Assembly: GCA_016200895.1 (NCBI GenBank)
Contig: JACQDX010000024.1
Location: 1 to 50,692, forward strand
DNA: 50,692 nt
Direction: 5' to 3'
From: Burkholderiales bacterium
GTDB lineage: Bacteria; Pseudomonadota; Gammaproteobacteria; Burkholderiales; Burkholderiaceae_D
The notes under the pieces were generated by a model. The model saw only the letters and a program-made list of their open reading frames with translations, had not been told where the DNA came from and did not search any database. The position numbers were made by a program, and so were the translations under genes. Below, one piece after another: positions 1-8,840 of this stretch (the first letter of the stretch is position 1; each line of letters opens with the position of its first letter).

Positions 1-36
1 AACGGCTGTGGTATACATGACTACATGGGCTTTCAT
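1..36 (-). CDS. grxC: Glutaredoxin 3, N-terminal fragment
   Basis: Only the first 12 codons are in the window; they read MKAHVVMYTTAV, which matches the start of GrxC-type glutaredoxins, where a CPYC redox site normally follows immediately. A GGAG ribosome binding site lies seven bases before the ATG. The gene follows the rhodanese gene on the same strand after about 15 bases, so the two probably form one transcript. A rhodanese-grxC pair next to gpmA is a common betaproteobacterial arrangement. The catalytic motif is outside the window, so the call rests on the N-terminal pattern and the context. Confidence 0.7.
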   Translation of the reverse strand, partial: MKAHVVMYTTAV

Positions 37-50
37 GATGCTCTCCTGCT

Positions 51-452
51 TTACTTTACTGTTGGCAAGCCTTGCGACTTCCAGGAATCTATACCACCAT
101 CAAGGCTGAAAACCTGGGCAAAGCCAGCTTTGCTGAGCAAACCAGCAGCGCTGGAAGAGCGCACGCCTGAAGCACAAACAGTAATGACCACATTGCTTTT
201 TGACTTTTCTATCTCTTTCAGACGGTCGTTCAGCTCTGGTAATGGGATATGCTTGGCATTTTGCATATGTCCGGCTGCAAATTCCTCAGCACTGCGCACA
301 TCCAAAATCAGGGTTTTAGCCTGATTCATGTATTGTGTAGCTTGAAAATGCGACACCTTGGCACCACGTCTTTGGAAAGCAGGTATCAGCAATGCACCGC
401 CAGAGATGATGGCGAGACCTATCCAGAATATATTGTCAATAATGAATTTCAC
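51..452 (-). CDS. Membrane-anchored rhodanese-like protein
   Basis: A 133-residue protein with one N-terminal membrane segment (about residues 5-25) followed by a single rhodanese domain. The active-site loop CASGVRS begins at Cys93, and the LDVRSAEEF motif typical of rhodanese domains is at about 50-58. Such proteins carry sulfane sulfur on the cysteine as a persulfide; the physiological acceptor is unknown. The domain should lie on one face of the inner membrane; topology was not determined. The start is a GTG with GGAA just upstream, and no in-frame ATG fits better. The gene is divergent from gpmA and precedes grxC, suggesting a thiol or sulfur redox role. Confidence 0.85.
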   Translation of the reverse strand: MKFIIDNIFWIGLAIISGGALLIPAFQRRGAKVSHFQATQYMNQAKTLILDVRSAEEFAAGHMQNAKHIPLPELNDRLKEIEKSKSNVVITVCASGVRSSSAAGLLSKAGFAQVFSLDGGIDSWKSQGLPTVK

Positions 453-559
453 AGGATTCCAGTAGTAAGAATGGTTATCAGAAGCGCGTCATTATAAAAT
501 AGATGCCGCAATCGCATACTAAATCACTCATCTCATCTTATCTCACCCTCTAGCACACT

Positions 560-1306
560 ATGTATAAAATCGTTTTAATGCGCCACGGCGAATCTACCTG
601 GAACCTGGACAACCGCTTCACCGGCTGGACTGATGTCGATCTGACAGCAAAAGGCGTGGCTGAAGCTACCCAGGCTGGCAAGCTATTGAAAGAAGCCGGT
701 CTGACTTTTGACCTGGCTTACACCTCGGTACTCAAGCGCGCGGTTCGTACACTGTGGGGCACACTTGATGAAATGGACTTGATGTGGTTGCCAGTGATTC
801 ATGACTGGCGTTTGAATGAACGTCATTACGGTGCCCTGCAAGGCTTGAACAAGGCAGAGACAGCGGCAAAATATGGTGACGAGCAAGTGCTGGTGTGGCG
901 TCGCAGCTACGATACGCCACCTATGCCACTGGCAGAAGATGACGACCGCACTTCTTTCAATGACCCGCGCTATGCCGGTCTGGATCGCAGCCAGATCCCA
1001 TTGACCGAATGCCTGAAAGACACGGTTGCCCGCGTCATGCCCGCCTGGGATGACAGCATCGCCCCGGCAATACGCTCGGGCAAGCGCATCCTGATTTCTG
1101 CCCATGGCAATAGTCTGCGCGCCCTGATCAAAATGCTTGATGGTATCAGCGACGACGACATCGTCAACCTGAATATCCCTAATGGTCAGCCACTGGTGTA
1201 TGAACTCGATGCCGACCTGAAGCCGATCAAACATTATTATCTGGGTGATCAGGACGCTATTGCAGCAGCTTTGCAAGCTGTTGCCAGCCAGGGTAAATCC
1301 AAATAA
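560..1306 (+). CDS. gpmA: 2,3-bisphosphoglycerate-dependent phosphoglycerate mutase
   Basis: 248 residues, the usual size for the dPGM family. It interconverts 3- and 2-phosphoglycerate in glycolysis and gluconeogenesis in the cytoplasm. The phosphohistidine motif RHGES gives the phospho-accepting His9, [12 protein letters not shown] is the conserved family block, and the second catalytic histidine is in [10 protein letters not shown] near the C-terminus. It is the first gene of a plus-strand group with envC and ctpA; only seven bases separate it from envC, so co-transcription is likely. Its promoter should lie in the short divergent gap shared with the rhodanese gene. Confidence 0.96.
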   Translation: MYKIVLMRHGESTWNLDNRFTGWTDVDLTAKGVAEATQAGKLLKEAGLTFDLAYTSVLKRAVRTLWGTLDEMDLMWLPVIHDWRLNERHYGALQGLNKAETAAKYGDEQVLVWRRSYDTPPMPLAEDDDRTSFNDPRYAGLDRSQIPLTECLKDTVARVMPAWDDSIAPAIRSGKRILISAHGNSLRALIKMLDGISDDDIVNLNIPNGQPLVYELDADLKPIKHYYLGDQDAIAAALQAVASQGKSK

Positions 1307-1313
1307 GCATTGA

Positions 1314-2666
1314 ATGCCATTTAAAACCAAGTCTTCACCGTTTTTCATAGCAAGCTTGCTATGCCTGTCTCTGGCAGGCATAGCAGCGTCGGCACCATCG
1401 GCAATGGCTGCCAGCAATGCCCGCGCCCAACAAAAAAACAAGGCAGAAGCAGACCGGGCCGAGCTGCAAAACCGCCTGAAGGCATTAAAAAACGATATAA
1501 ACAAAACTGAAACTGCCAAGGACAATGCCAGCGATGCCATGGCTGAATCAGAAAAATCCATCTCTGAAGCCAACCGTTCCTTGCGTGACTTGCAGGCCGA
1601 ACAAGCGCAGACAGAAGCAAAAGTCAAACAACTGACAGAGCAACAACAAGCCCTGGCTGATAAAGTTGAAAAACAAAAAACACAACTATCGAATTTTTTA
1701 CGCCGCCAATATATGCGCGGCGACAGTGACCGTATTAAATTGCTGCTCTCTGGCGACAATCCCAACCGCATCAATCGTGAACTGCAATACATGAGCTATG
1801 TATCGCAAACCCAGGCCAAACTGATCGATGGCTTGCGTATCAGTCTGCTGGCGGTTGAAAAAAATGCCGAAGAAGCGAAAGAAGCCAAGGCTGAACTCGA
1901 TGAAATCGCCGATGAAGAAAAAAGTCATAAGCAGGCGCTGGAAAAAGAGAAAAAACGGCATGCCACATTGCTAAGTCAGTTGGCAGAAAAACTCTATGTA
2001 CAAAAAAAACAGGCAGATAGTCTGGAAAAAGATGAACAAAGACTCTCCAATCTGGTCTCACAATTAAATAAACTGATTGAAGAGCAAGCCAAGGCAGATG
2101 CAGCAAAGGCAGCACTGGAAGAAAAACAACGCCAGGAAAGAATTGCAGCAGCGCAGAAAGAAAGAGCAAGGCAAGCGGCACAGGGCAAAAAACCAACGAA
2201 AATCACCAATCCTAATGCAATTGATGATGACGAACCGCCCAAGCAGGCCAAGGTGGCAACCCCGCCTGCAGGTGAATTTGACAAGTTGAAAGGGCAATTG
2301 CGTTTGCCGGTGAAAGGTGAAATTCTTGCCAGATTTGGCAGCAAACGCACTGATGGCCCTAGCTGGAAAGGCATGTTCATCAAGGCGAATGAAGGTGCAG
2401 AAATCAAGACCATCGCTCCGGGCAAAGTGATTTTTGCTGACTGGTGGAAGGGTTATGGAAATATGGTGATTGTTGATCATGGCGGCAGTTACTGGAGCCT
2501 GTATGGCAATAATCAGGCAGTATTGAAGCATGTCGGCGATGTGGTAAAAACGGGTGATGTCATTGCCAGTGCCGGAAACAGCGGCGGTAATGAAGAATCA
2601 GGTTTATACTTTGAAGTACGTCATCAAGGACGTGTATTTGATCCTCTCAACTGGATCGTTAAATAG
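1314..2666 (+). CDS. envC: EnvC-type murein hydrolase activator
   Basis: 450 residues: an N-terminal signal peptide (about 1-32), long Lys/Glu/Gln-rich coiled coils (about 35-280), then a C-terminal LytM/M23 fold (about 330-450). The LytM domain looks degenerate: the first metal-ligand site reads WKGMFIKA rather than HxGxD, the YAHL-like site reads LYGNN, and the final HxH site reads LYFEVRH. Loss of zinc ligands is typical of EnvC, which activates periplasmic amidases (AmiA/AmiB type) to split septal peptidoglycan, rather than of true endopeptidases. It sits between gpmA and ctpA, with gaps of 7 and 16 bases. A catalytically active M23 enzyme is the less likely alternative. Confidence 0.88.
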   Translation: MPFKTKSSPFFIASLLCLSLAGIAASAPSAMAASNARAQQKNKAEADRAELQNRLKALKNDINKTETAKDNASDAMAESEKSISEANRSLRDLQAEQAQTEAKVKQLTEQQQALADKVEKQKTQLSNFLRRQYMRGDSDRIKLLLSGDNPNRINRELQYMSYVSQTQAKLIDGLRISLLAVEKNAEEAKEAKAELDEIADEEKSHKQALEKEKKRHATLLSQLAEKLYVQKKQADSLEKDEQRLSNLVSQLNKLIEEQAKADAAKAALEEKQRQERIAAAQKERARQAAQGKKPTKITNPNAIDDDEPPKQAKVATPPAGEFDKLKGQLRLPVKGEILARFGSKRTDGPSWKGMFIKANEGAEIKTIAPGKVIFADWWKGYGNMVIVDHGGSYWSLYGNNQAVLKHVGDVVKTGDVIASAGNSGGNEESGLYFEVRHQGRVFDPLNWIVK

Positions 2667-2682
2667 GCTTTAGGTGAATCAC

Positions 2683-4182
2683 ATGGGCAGCAAATTCAAG
2701 AATTTTGGTTTAATTGGCCTCGGCATGGTTGCCGGTGTGGCAGTTTCCATGCAGTTTTCGGCAGTGGCGCAAAAAACCCCGGGCAATTTCCTGCCGGTAG
2801 AGGAATTGCGTCAACTGACAGAAGTTTTCGGCATCATCAAGAGTGAATATGTCGAACCAGTGGAAGACAACAAGCTGCTGACGGAAGCGATTTCCGGCAT
2901 GGTGGCTTCACTGGACCCACACTCAGCCTATCTGGACAAGAAATCATATAAAGAATTAAAAGAAGGCACTCAGGGCAAGTTTGTCGGCCTGGGTATAGAA
3001 GTCGGTATGGAAGATGGCTATGTCAAGATCGTCTCGCCAATTGAAGACTCGCCAGCCTATCGCGCAGGTTTGAAACCGGGTGACCTGATCACCAAGCTGG
3101 ATTCCCAGCCTGTCAAAGGCCTGACGCTGGATGAAGCGGTCAAGCGCATGCGCGGTGAACCCAATACCAAGATCACCCTGACTATTTTCCGTAAAAGCGA
3201 AGATAAACCCATCATCGTCACGATTACCCGCGAACTGATCAAACAGCAAAGCGTCAAGGCCAAGATTGTTGAGCCTGGCTATGCCTGGTTAAGAATTGCC
3301 CAGTTCCAGGAACCGACCGTCGAAGACATGGCAAGGAAAATCCAGACCCTGTATGCGCAAGACCCCGCCATCAAAGGTCTGGTACTCGATTTGCGCAATG
3401 ATCCAGGTGGTGTCTTGCCGGGTGCCATTGGTGTCTCGGCCGCTTTCCTGCCCAAGGATGTACCGGTGGTCTCCACCAATGGTCAGTTGCAAGATTCCAA
3501 AGCGACTTTCTATGCACGCCGTGAATTCTATTCTGGCCGCACTTTGAGCGACCCGCTGGCAAAATTGCCAGAAGCGATCAAAAATGTGCCTATGGTGGTG
3601 TTGATCAATACTGGCTCTGCCTCTGCTTCTGAAATCGTCGCAGGTGCCTTGCAAGACTACAAACGCGCTACCATTATTGGCACCCAAAGCTTTGGCAAGG
3701 GTTCGGTACAAACCATACGTCAGATTTCTGCCGATACTGCAGTCAAGCTGACTACGGCCCGCTATTACACACCGAATGGTCGCTCTATCCAGGCCAAGGG
3801 CATCGTCCCTGACCTGAACGTTGAAGAAACCGCAGACGGTGATGGCATCAATGGCTTGCGTGCCCGTGAAGCGGACTTGCAAAAGCATTTGACGAACGAC
3901 AAGGAAAAAGAAGTCGCCCGTCCTAAAGTCGATGAAGCGGAAGAAGAACAGCGTGTGGCAGCATTGGTGAAAAAAATCAAGCCGCTCGAATACGGCAGTG
4001 CAGAAGACTTCCAGCTGGCGCAGGCTTTGAATCACCTGAAAGGCTTGCCAGTCAAAGTCACAGAAGCCAAAGTAGTCGATAAGGAAGGCAAGGACAAAGA
4101 CGGCAAAGACAGCAGCAAGGACGCTGACAAACCGGCTAAAACTGATAAAGCCGATCACAAAACCGATATCAAGAAAAAATAA
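2683..4182 (+). CDS. ctpA: C-terminal processing protease, S41 family
   Basis: About 499 residues. An N-terminal membrane or signal segment (about 5-28) is followed by a PDZ domain (about 90-180) and the S41 protease core. The serine nucleophile is in NTGSASASEIV and the general-base lysine in FGKGSVQT, so the Ser-Lys dyad is intact. The tail is strongly Lys/Asp-rich and low in complexity, which is longer than in many homologues. The ATG at 2683 is chosen because AGGTG lies about seven bases upstream; a GTG nine bases earlier is the alternative. CtpA proteases trim or degrade periplasmic proteins, including cell-wall hydrolases, which fits the adjacent envC. A strong terminator follows. Confidence 0.93.
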   Translation: MGSKFKNFGLIGLGMVAGVAVSMQFSAVAQKTPGNFLPVEELRQLTEVFGIIKSEYVEPVEDNKLLTEAISGMVASLDPHSAYLDKKSYKELKEGTQGKFVGLGIEVGMEDGYVKIVSPIEDSPAYRAGLKPGDLITKLDSQPVKGLTLDEAVKRMRGEPNTKITLTIFRKSEDKPIIVTITRELIKQQSVKAKIVEPGYAWLRIAQFQEPTVEDMARKIQTLYAQDPAIKGLVLDLRNDPGGVLPGAIGVSAAFLPKDVPVVSTNGQLQDSKATFYARREFYSGRTLSDPLAKLPEAIKNVPMVVLINTGSASASEIVAGALQDYKRATIIGTQSFGKGSVQTIRQISADTAVKLTTARYYTPNGRSIQAKGIVPDLNVEETADGDGINGLRAREADLQKHLTNDKEKEVARPKVDEAEEEQRVAALVKKIKPLEYGSAEDFQLAQALNHLKGLPVKVTEAKVVDKEGKDKDGKDSSKDADKPAKTDKADHKTDIKKK

Positions 4183-4201
4183 CCCTTGAATAAACCTTAA
4201 C

Positions 4202-4235
4202 AAAAAGGCCGCTTACTTCAACAGCGGCCTTTTTT
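4202..4235 (+). terminator. Rho-independent terminator after ctpA
   Basis: A stem AAGGCCGCT / AGCGGCCTT with a nine-base loop is followed by a run of T. It ends the gpmA-envC-ctpA group, and moeB starts seven bases after it, so moeB may be partly a read-through product. Confidence 0.9.
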
Positions 4236-4241
4236 ACGACG

Positions 4242-5000
4242 ATGAACGACCAGCAACTCTTACGCTATTCCCGTCACATATTGCTAGACCAGATAGGTAT
4301 AGAAGGTCAGCAAAAAATTACCGAGGCGCGCGCCCTTATCATCGGTGCCGGTGGCCTGGGTTCCCCTGCAGCCCTGTATCTGGCCAGTGCCGGGGTAGGC
4401 CACATCACCCTCGTCGACAATGACAGCGTGGACCTGACCAATCTGCAAAGACAGATCATGCATACCACGGCAGCGGTGGGCATGGCCAAGGTCAACTCAG
4501 GCAAGCACACACTGGAAGCGATCAACCCCGAAATACGCATCATCGCCCTGCAAGAGCGGGCTGCAGATGCACGCCTGGAAGAACTGGTCAGCCAGGCCAG
4601 CATCGTCCTTGATTGCTGTGACAATTTTGCCACCCGCCATGCCGTGAATGCTGCCTGCGTCAAATTTGGCGTACCGCTGGTGTCCGGTGCGGCCATCAGC
4701 TTTGATGGCCAGATCAGCGTGTTTGATAGCCGTGATGAGGCATCCCCTTGTTATGCCTGCCTGTTCCCACCTGACCAGCCCTTTGAAGAAGTACTGTGTT
4801 CCAGCATGGGTGTGTTTTCACCGCTGGTAGGCATCATCGGCAGCATGCAGGCCGCCGAAGCCCTGAAAGTCATCATGGGCATAGGCCAGGCACTGTCAGG
4901 CCGCCTGCTGTTGCTGGATGCCTTGCGCATGGACTGGACCAGCATAGGTATCAGCAAGAATCCACAATGTCTGGTTTGCGGACAAACGCACCAGAATTAA
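4242..5000 (+). CDS. moeB: HesA/MoeB/ThiF-family adenylyltransferase
   Basis: 252 residues, close to E. coli MoeB (249). The nucleotide-binding motif GAGGLGSPAALYLA is near residue 38, followed by the VDNDSVDLTNLQRQ block that contacts ATP. Two CxxC pairs, CYAC and CLVC near the C-terminus, should bind structural zinc. These enzymes adenylate the C-terminal glycine of MoaD or ThiS sulfur carriers for molybdopterin or thiazole synthesis. No moaD or thiS is nearby, so whether the partner is MoaD or ThiS cannot be decided here. The start immediately follows the ctpA terminator. Confidence 0.88.
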   Translation: MNDQQLLRYSRHILLDQIGIEGQQKITEARALIIGAGGLGSPAALYLASAGVGHITLVDNDSVDLTNLQRQIMHTTAAVGMAKVNSGKHTLEAINPEIRIIALQERAADARLEELVSQASIVLDCCDNFATRHAVNAACVKFGVPLVSGAAISFDGQISVFDSRDEASPCYACLFPPDQPFEEVLCSSMGVFSPLVGIIGSMQAAEALKVIMGIGQALSGRLLLLDALRMDWTSIGISKNPQCLVCGQTHQN

Positions 5001-5024
5001 AGCCATACTATTAAAGCCATACTA
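4997..5024. repeat. 14-bp tandem duplication at the moeB stop codon
   Basis: TTAAAGCCATACTA occurs twice in direct tandem. The first copy contains the TAA stop codon of moeB; the second lies in the short gap before the GST gene. It is probably a small replication-slippage duplication with no obvious function. Confidence 0.85.
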
Positions 5025-5044
5025 AAACCCCATCAAGGATAGCC

Positions 5045-5689
5045 ATGTACACCCTGTATTACTGCCCCGGCACAGCCAGCATGATCGTTCATCTGGCCTT
5101 ATTGGAAATTGGTGCCGACCATGAATTGAAACTGGTCGATGTAGAAAAGAACCAGCAAAAAGATCCAGAGTATCTGCGCTTGAATCCAAACGGTGTCGTG
5201 CCTACCCTGATCATTGATAATCGTCCTTATCTCGAATCAGCTGCGCTGTTGATGCTGTTGGCCGAACGGCACCCGGAAGCGAGGCTCGTGCCAGCGATAG
5301 GCAGCGTGGAACATGATCAGTGGCGGCAATGGATAGTGTTCATCAGCAGCAGCCTGCAATCGGCTTTCCGTGCCTGGTTTTATCCTGCTGAACTTGGCTT
5401 TGAAGAGCATAGTGTAGCCACCAAAGCGGCTCTGCAAAAACGCGTCGCCGCCATCTGGGATCAGTTGGACCTGCACCTGAGCAAGAATGGGCCCTACCTG
5501 CTGGGTGAGACTTTTTCCGGAGCCGACCTGCAACTGACCATGCTAATGCGCTGGTCACGCAATATGCCACGCCCGGCGACTGAATGGCCTGCGCTGAGCA
5601 AACTGGCACAGCTGATTATCGCCCGTCCAAGCTGGCAAAAGATGGTGGCAATCGAAGGTCTGGAAACATGGCCAAAAACCCAGGCTTGA
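5045..5689 (+). CDS. Glutathione S-transferase family protein
   Basis: 214 residues with the usual two-domain GST layout: an N-terminal thioredoxin-like part (about 1-78, including the cis-proline region VVPTLI and the ESAALLMLLAE glutathione-contact segment) and an all-helical C-terminal part. The start MYTLYYCPGTAS resembles beta-class and related bacterial GSTs, in which a cysteine or serine near residue 8-12 may contact glutathione. The substrate is unknown. An AAGGA site precedes the ATG. It follows moeB on the same strand, without an obvious functional link. Confidence 0.88.
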   Translation: MYTLYYCPGTASMIVHLALLEIGADHELKLVDVEKNQQKDPEYLRLNPNGVVPTLIIDNRPYLESAALLMLLAERHPEARLVPAIGSVEHDQWRQWIVFISSSLQSAFRAWFYPAELGFEEHSVATKAALQKRVAAIWDQLDLHLSKNGPYLLGETFSGADLQLTMLMRWSRNMPRPATEWPALSKLAQLIIARPSWQKMVAIEGLETWPKTQA

Positions 5690-5744
5690 TACCTGCAATG
5701 AATGCCTGGAAATGCGTATTTAAAAATTCGTACTTAAAAAATTA

Positions 5745-6539
5745 ATGCAAAAGATGGGTTTAAATTTATACAAGGCAAATCAGGCGGCCAGTACAGAGCT
5801 GCCTGACGTCAGCATTGCCGAATACCAGGGCGTGCGTACCCTGCATCTTTCATCTGATGCCATCCAGGGTGCCATGCGCATGGCCATGCCTGACCAGATA
5901 GAGCTGGAATATGTGCAGCAAATGATGATGTGGATGTTGTTCAAACACGAGCCGCAACATATCGTACAGCTAGGCCTGGGTGCCGCATCGCTGACCAAGT
6001 TTTGCTACCGTAATTTCGAACAATCCAGGGTCACGTCAATTGAGCTTAACCCCAAAGTGATCACCGCCTGTCACCAGCACTTCAAGCTGCCGGTAAATGA
6101 TGAGCGCCTGCAAGTCCTGTGCATGAATGCACTGGACTATGTCAACGACAGCGCCAACCACGGTCAGGCCGATGTGCTGCAAATTGATTTATATGATGCC
6201 GCTGCTGATGCCCCCGCGCTGAGCAGCGCTGCGTTTTACCAGGCCTGTGCCGATACGCTGAATGCAGATGGCATGCTGACCGTTAATCTGTTTGGTAATC
6301 CGCATAATTATGAGGCGAACTGCAATGCCAATCTCGCCGCCCTGCAAGAAGCTTTTGATGCAGTAGTCTGGCTACCGCTGGTGCATGATGCCAACACCGT
6401 CGCCATCGCCTTCAAACAAGCCCCCGCAGTCGATTTTGAAGACTTGTATGAACGCGCAACAGCGATACGCCTGGCCTGTAAATTACCTGCAGCGAAATGG
6501 GTGAATGGTTTGAACGCCTGGATGGCGGAACATACCTGA
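5745..6539 (+). CDS. Spermidine synthase-like (SpeE-fold) protein
   Basis: 264 residues with a Rossmann methyltransferase/aminopropyltransferase fold. The cofactor site appears as QLGLGAASLTKF followed by TSIELNPKVI, and the QIDLYDAAADAP segment corresponds to the polyamine-synthase active-site strand. Many proteobacteria carry such SpeE-like proteins that are not proven spermidine synthases, and no speD is visible here, so polyamine synthesis is only a possibility. The start could be the first ATG or the one three codons later. It converges on the downstream lipoprotein gene. Confidence 0.75.
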   Translation: MQKMGLNLYKANQAASTELPDVSIAEYQGVRTLHLSSDAIQGAMRMAMPDQIELEYVQQMMMWMLFKHEPQHIVQLGLGAASLTKFCYRNFEQSRVTSIELNPKVITACHQHFKLPVNDERLQVLCMNALDYVNDSANHGQADVLQIDLYDAAADAPALSSAAFYQACADTLNADGMLTVNLFGNPHNYEANCNANLAALQEAFDAVVWLPLVHDANTVAIAFKQAPAVDFEDLYERATAIRLACKLPAAKWVNGLNAWMAEHT

Positions 6540-6566
6540 AGCAGATGCTAAAAGCTCTGCTTCAGG
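6535..6566. terminator. Stem-loop between convergent genes
   Basis: CCTGAAGCAGA pairs with TCTGCTTCAGG across a ten-base loop. It overlaps the stop codon of the SpeE-like gene. No strong T-run follows on either strand, so it is a candidate terminator or mRNA 3'-end stabiliser. Confidence 0.5.
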
Positions 6567-6623
6567 CTTGATAGTTTGCATATAAATACGCGTTCATAAG
6601 CTTCACAGAAAACTGAAGTCGAA

Positions 6624-7112
6624 TCAATTTCCGTTCAGCAATTTGGTTTTCTGTGCCTGAAATTCTGCATCAGTCAGTATCCCCTGCTTGCGCAGACTTT
6701 CCAGCTTAATCAATTCGGAGTAAATATCTTTCGAATTTGGTGCTTCACCTTTGCTGCGATTATCGTTTCTGATTTCAATCACAGTATTAGCTGTCTTCTT
6801 CAGTTTAGGGCGATTCAACTCGGCATCATTGGCATCCAAGCACATGAACTGTATTTCTGCCTTGGGGAAATTACCAAAGATATACGGGGGCCTGGCCTCT
6901 TGCGTACTGACAACCTGTAAAGACCTGCCCTGTTTTTCGCAATGCTGGCTGGCCTCCTGAAAAACTTCAGCCTTCAGTGTGCCAGAACCGGATAATCCTG
7001 TAGCAGCCTGGCGCGACACCATATAGGTATCTTTACCAATAGACTGTACACCCGAATTTGATGCGCAAGCTGTCAACAAGATAGAGGCAGAACAAATAAG
7101 AAAGGCTCGCAT
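6624..7112 (-). CDS. SHOCT-domain lipoprotein
   Basis: About 162 residues, read from the ATG at 7112 (MRAFLICSAS); an upstream TTG is less likely. A lipobox LLTAC near residue 18 marks a lipoprotein. The C-terminal end, SLRKQGILTDAEFQAQKTKL, has the pattern of the SHOCT short C-terminal domain, a 30-residue helical oligomerisation motif. The middle portion is not recognised. The function is unknown; the protein is presumably anchored to the inner or outer membrane on the periplasmic side. Confidence 0.75.
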   Translation of the reverse strand: MRAFLICSASILLTACASNSGVQSIGKDTYMVSRQAATGLSGSGTLKAEVFQEASQHCEKQGRSLQVVSTQEARPPYIFGNFPKAEIQFMCLDANDAELNRPKLKKTANTVIEIRNDNRSKGEAPNSKDIYSELIKLESLRKQGILTDAEFQAQKTKLLNGN

Positions 7113-7224
7113 ATAAGTATTGGTCAAAAGTTTTTAAGAAACTTCATTATATACATCCAATTAATTTAACTTGCCTTGTTTCCCCCAAAATTACATCGCC
7201 TTTTTTTTAAAACACACCGCTTTG

Positions 7225-7617
7225 CTACTCCTCATGATGACAGCACACACAAAGTTTGTTGCCATCAGGATCGCGGAAATATGCACCATAATAATTGGGG
7301 TGATAGTGCAGGCGCAGGTCCGGTGGGCCTTCACATGTACCGCCATGTGCCAGCGCCGCTTCATAGGCACGTTGTACCATTGCGCGTGACGCCGCCAGCA
7401 ATGCCACCATCTGGCCATTGCCATGCTGAGCTGGCTCGCCATTGAAAGGCTTGCCGATGACAAACAACGGGCGTGGCTGATCAGCAGCCATCCATCCTGC
7501 CCAGGGTTCAACGGCGTCCTTGAATTTCAAAACCAGACCCAGTTCGCTCATGAGTGCTGAGTAAAACGCATAAGACTTGTCGAAATCGTGTATGCCTATG
7601 AATACATGGGAGATCAT
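7225..7617 (-). CDS. VOC/glyoxalase-family protein
   Basis: 130 residues with the vicinal-oxygen-chelate pattern: an opening MISHVFIGIHDFDKSYAFY with a metal-ligand-like histidine, and a closing AYFRDPDGNKLCV, the usual beta-strand with the DPDGN turn. Such proteins bind a divalent metal and act on small electrophiles or antibiotics, or only bind ligands. No substrate can be assigned. It is one of two small independent genes between the lipoprotein and the liv operon. Confidence 0.85.
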   Translation of the reverse strand: MISHVFIGIHDFDKSYAFYSALMSELGLVLKFKDAVEPWAGWMAADQPRPLFVIGKPFNGEPAQHGNGQMVALLAASRAMVQRAYEAALAHGGTCEGPPDLRLHYHPNYYGAYFRDPDGNKLCVCCHHEE

Positions 7618-7652
7618 GGTTTTCCCTTTGCCACTATTGTGATTATTGTCGT

Positions 7653-8018
7653 CTACTGTGTGAAAATTTTAACCGGAATTCGTGCCTGTTCAGCCAGTTC
7701 CACAGCATGTTGTGTGCCACGGGCGCAACCGGGTTTTCCATAGTCGGCATGAAAAGCCAGCACGAGATTTATGCCTGTCGCCAGCATCCTGAGATTCAAA
7801 CCTTTCCATCCTTCACCGGGAAATGCACGGTAGTCAGCATTGGTTTTTTTCATAGCCTCGACGGCCAAACCAAATTCCAATGCAACTACTTTGGCGTGAG
7901 CATCTATGCCGGGGGTGTCACCGGTAACGACGATGGTATCTGAAGGTAGCTTAGCCAATTCACGGCGTATTGCGGCCTGGCTCTCCCAACTTGTAGATCC
8001 TGTAATCAATACTCTCAT
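7653..8018 (-). CDS. SLOG-superfamily (DUF2493/YspA-like) protein
   Basis: 121 residues. It starts with MRVLITGSTSW and contains VVTGDTPGIDAHAKVVA, the glycine-rich pattern of the SLOG Rossmann-like fold found in DUF2493 and YspA-type proteins. These are thought to bind nucleotides or nucleotide-derived signals, and relatives occur in phage and defence contexts. No defence partner is visible here, as the neighbours are a VOC protein and the liv transport genes. The function is unknown. Confidence 0.7.
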   Translation of the reverse strand: MRVLITGSTSWESQAAIRRELAKLPSDTIVVTGDTPGIDAHAKVVALEFGLAVEAMKKTNADYRAFPGEGWKGLNLRMLATGINLVLAFHADYGKPGCARGTQHAVELAEQARIPVKIFTQ

Positions 8019-8036
8019 TTATGCATCCTGCTGGAA

Positions 8037-8840
8037 TCAGTGGTTCTTCCTGGCCAGACCCAGATAGGTGTCTATCACGCGCTGGTCATTCGCCAGTTCT
8101 GCTGCATCGCCTTCAAGCGCAATCTGTCCGGTTTCCAGCACATAGGCATAGTCAGCCACTTGCAAGGCGGCGCGGGCGTTTTGTTCTACCAGCAAAATCG
8201 CCACGCCGGTTTGCTTGAGACGCTGGATGATGTGGAAAATCTCCTTGACGATCAGCGGTGCCAGGCCGAGGCTGGGCTCATCCAGCATCAGCAATTGCGG
8301 CTTGGCCATGAGGGCACGGCCTACTGCCAGCATCTGGCGTTCACCGCCGGACAGCGTGCCAGCTTCCTGGGTACGTCTTTCTTTCAAACGCGGGAAGAGA
8401 TCAAACACGACTTGCAACTGGTCAGCATAGTTTTTTTCACCGGCCTGGTAGCGGCGGTAGCTGCCCAGCAATAGATTATCTTCCACCTTCATGCTGGCGA
8501 ACAGCTCACGTTTTTCTGGCACCAGTGACATGCCTTGGGCGACGCGGTTTTCTATGCTAACGCTGGCGAGGTTTTTGTCGGCCAATAATATCTGCCCGCG
8601 CATGCTGCCGCTTGCAGGCAAGGCACCGGCAATGGCATTGAGCATCGTCGATTTTCCCGCACCATTCGGGCCGATGACGGTAACGATTTGCCCGGCACCG
8701 ACACGTATATTCGCTGGCTGCAAAGCCTCGACTTTGCCATAAAATACTTGCAGGTCTTTGGTATGCAATAAGGCTGGTTCGGACAGGGATGTCGTCGCCA
8801 ATATGACTGGCGTGGTTTCTGGAGAATTTGTGTTCGTCAT
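8037..8840 (-). CDS. livF: Branched-chain amino acid ABC transporter ATPase LivF
   Basis: About 267 residues. Walker A is GPNGAGKST, the ABC signature LSGGERQ and Walker B LLMLDEP, all intact, followed by the switch-histidine region. It is one of the two ATPases that energise the HAAT-type importer at the cytoplasmic face. The ATG at 8840 overlaps the stop of the livM-livG fusion as TGATG, which indicates translational coupling. The protein has about 25 extra N-terminal residues compared with typical LivF. It is the last gene of the operon. Confidence 0.93.
   Translation of the reverse strand: MTNTNSPETTPVILATTSLSEPALLHTKDLQVFYGKVEALQPANIRVGAGQIVTVIGPNGAGKSTMLNAIAGALPASGSMRGQILLADKNLASVSIENRVAQGMSLVPEKRELFASMKVEDNLLLGSYRRYQAGEKNYADQLQVVFDLFPRLKERRTQEAGTLSGGERQMLAVGRALMAKPQLLMLDEPSLGLAPLIVKEIFHIIQRLKQTGVAILLVEQNARAALQVADYAYVLETGQIALEGDAAELANDQRVIDTYLGLARKNH

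Noticed and set aside
683..1792. Long minus-strand open frame opposite gpmA and envC
   Set aside because: Low-complexity Cys/Ser/Arg-rich translation without a known domain; both opposing genes are clear conserved families.
3289..4203. 304-codon minus-strand frame opposite ctpA
   Set aside because: Antisense of a conserved protease, composition Phe/Arg/Gln-rich and no domain or ribosome binding site.
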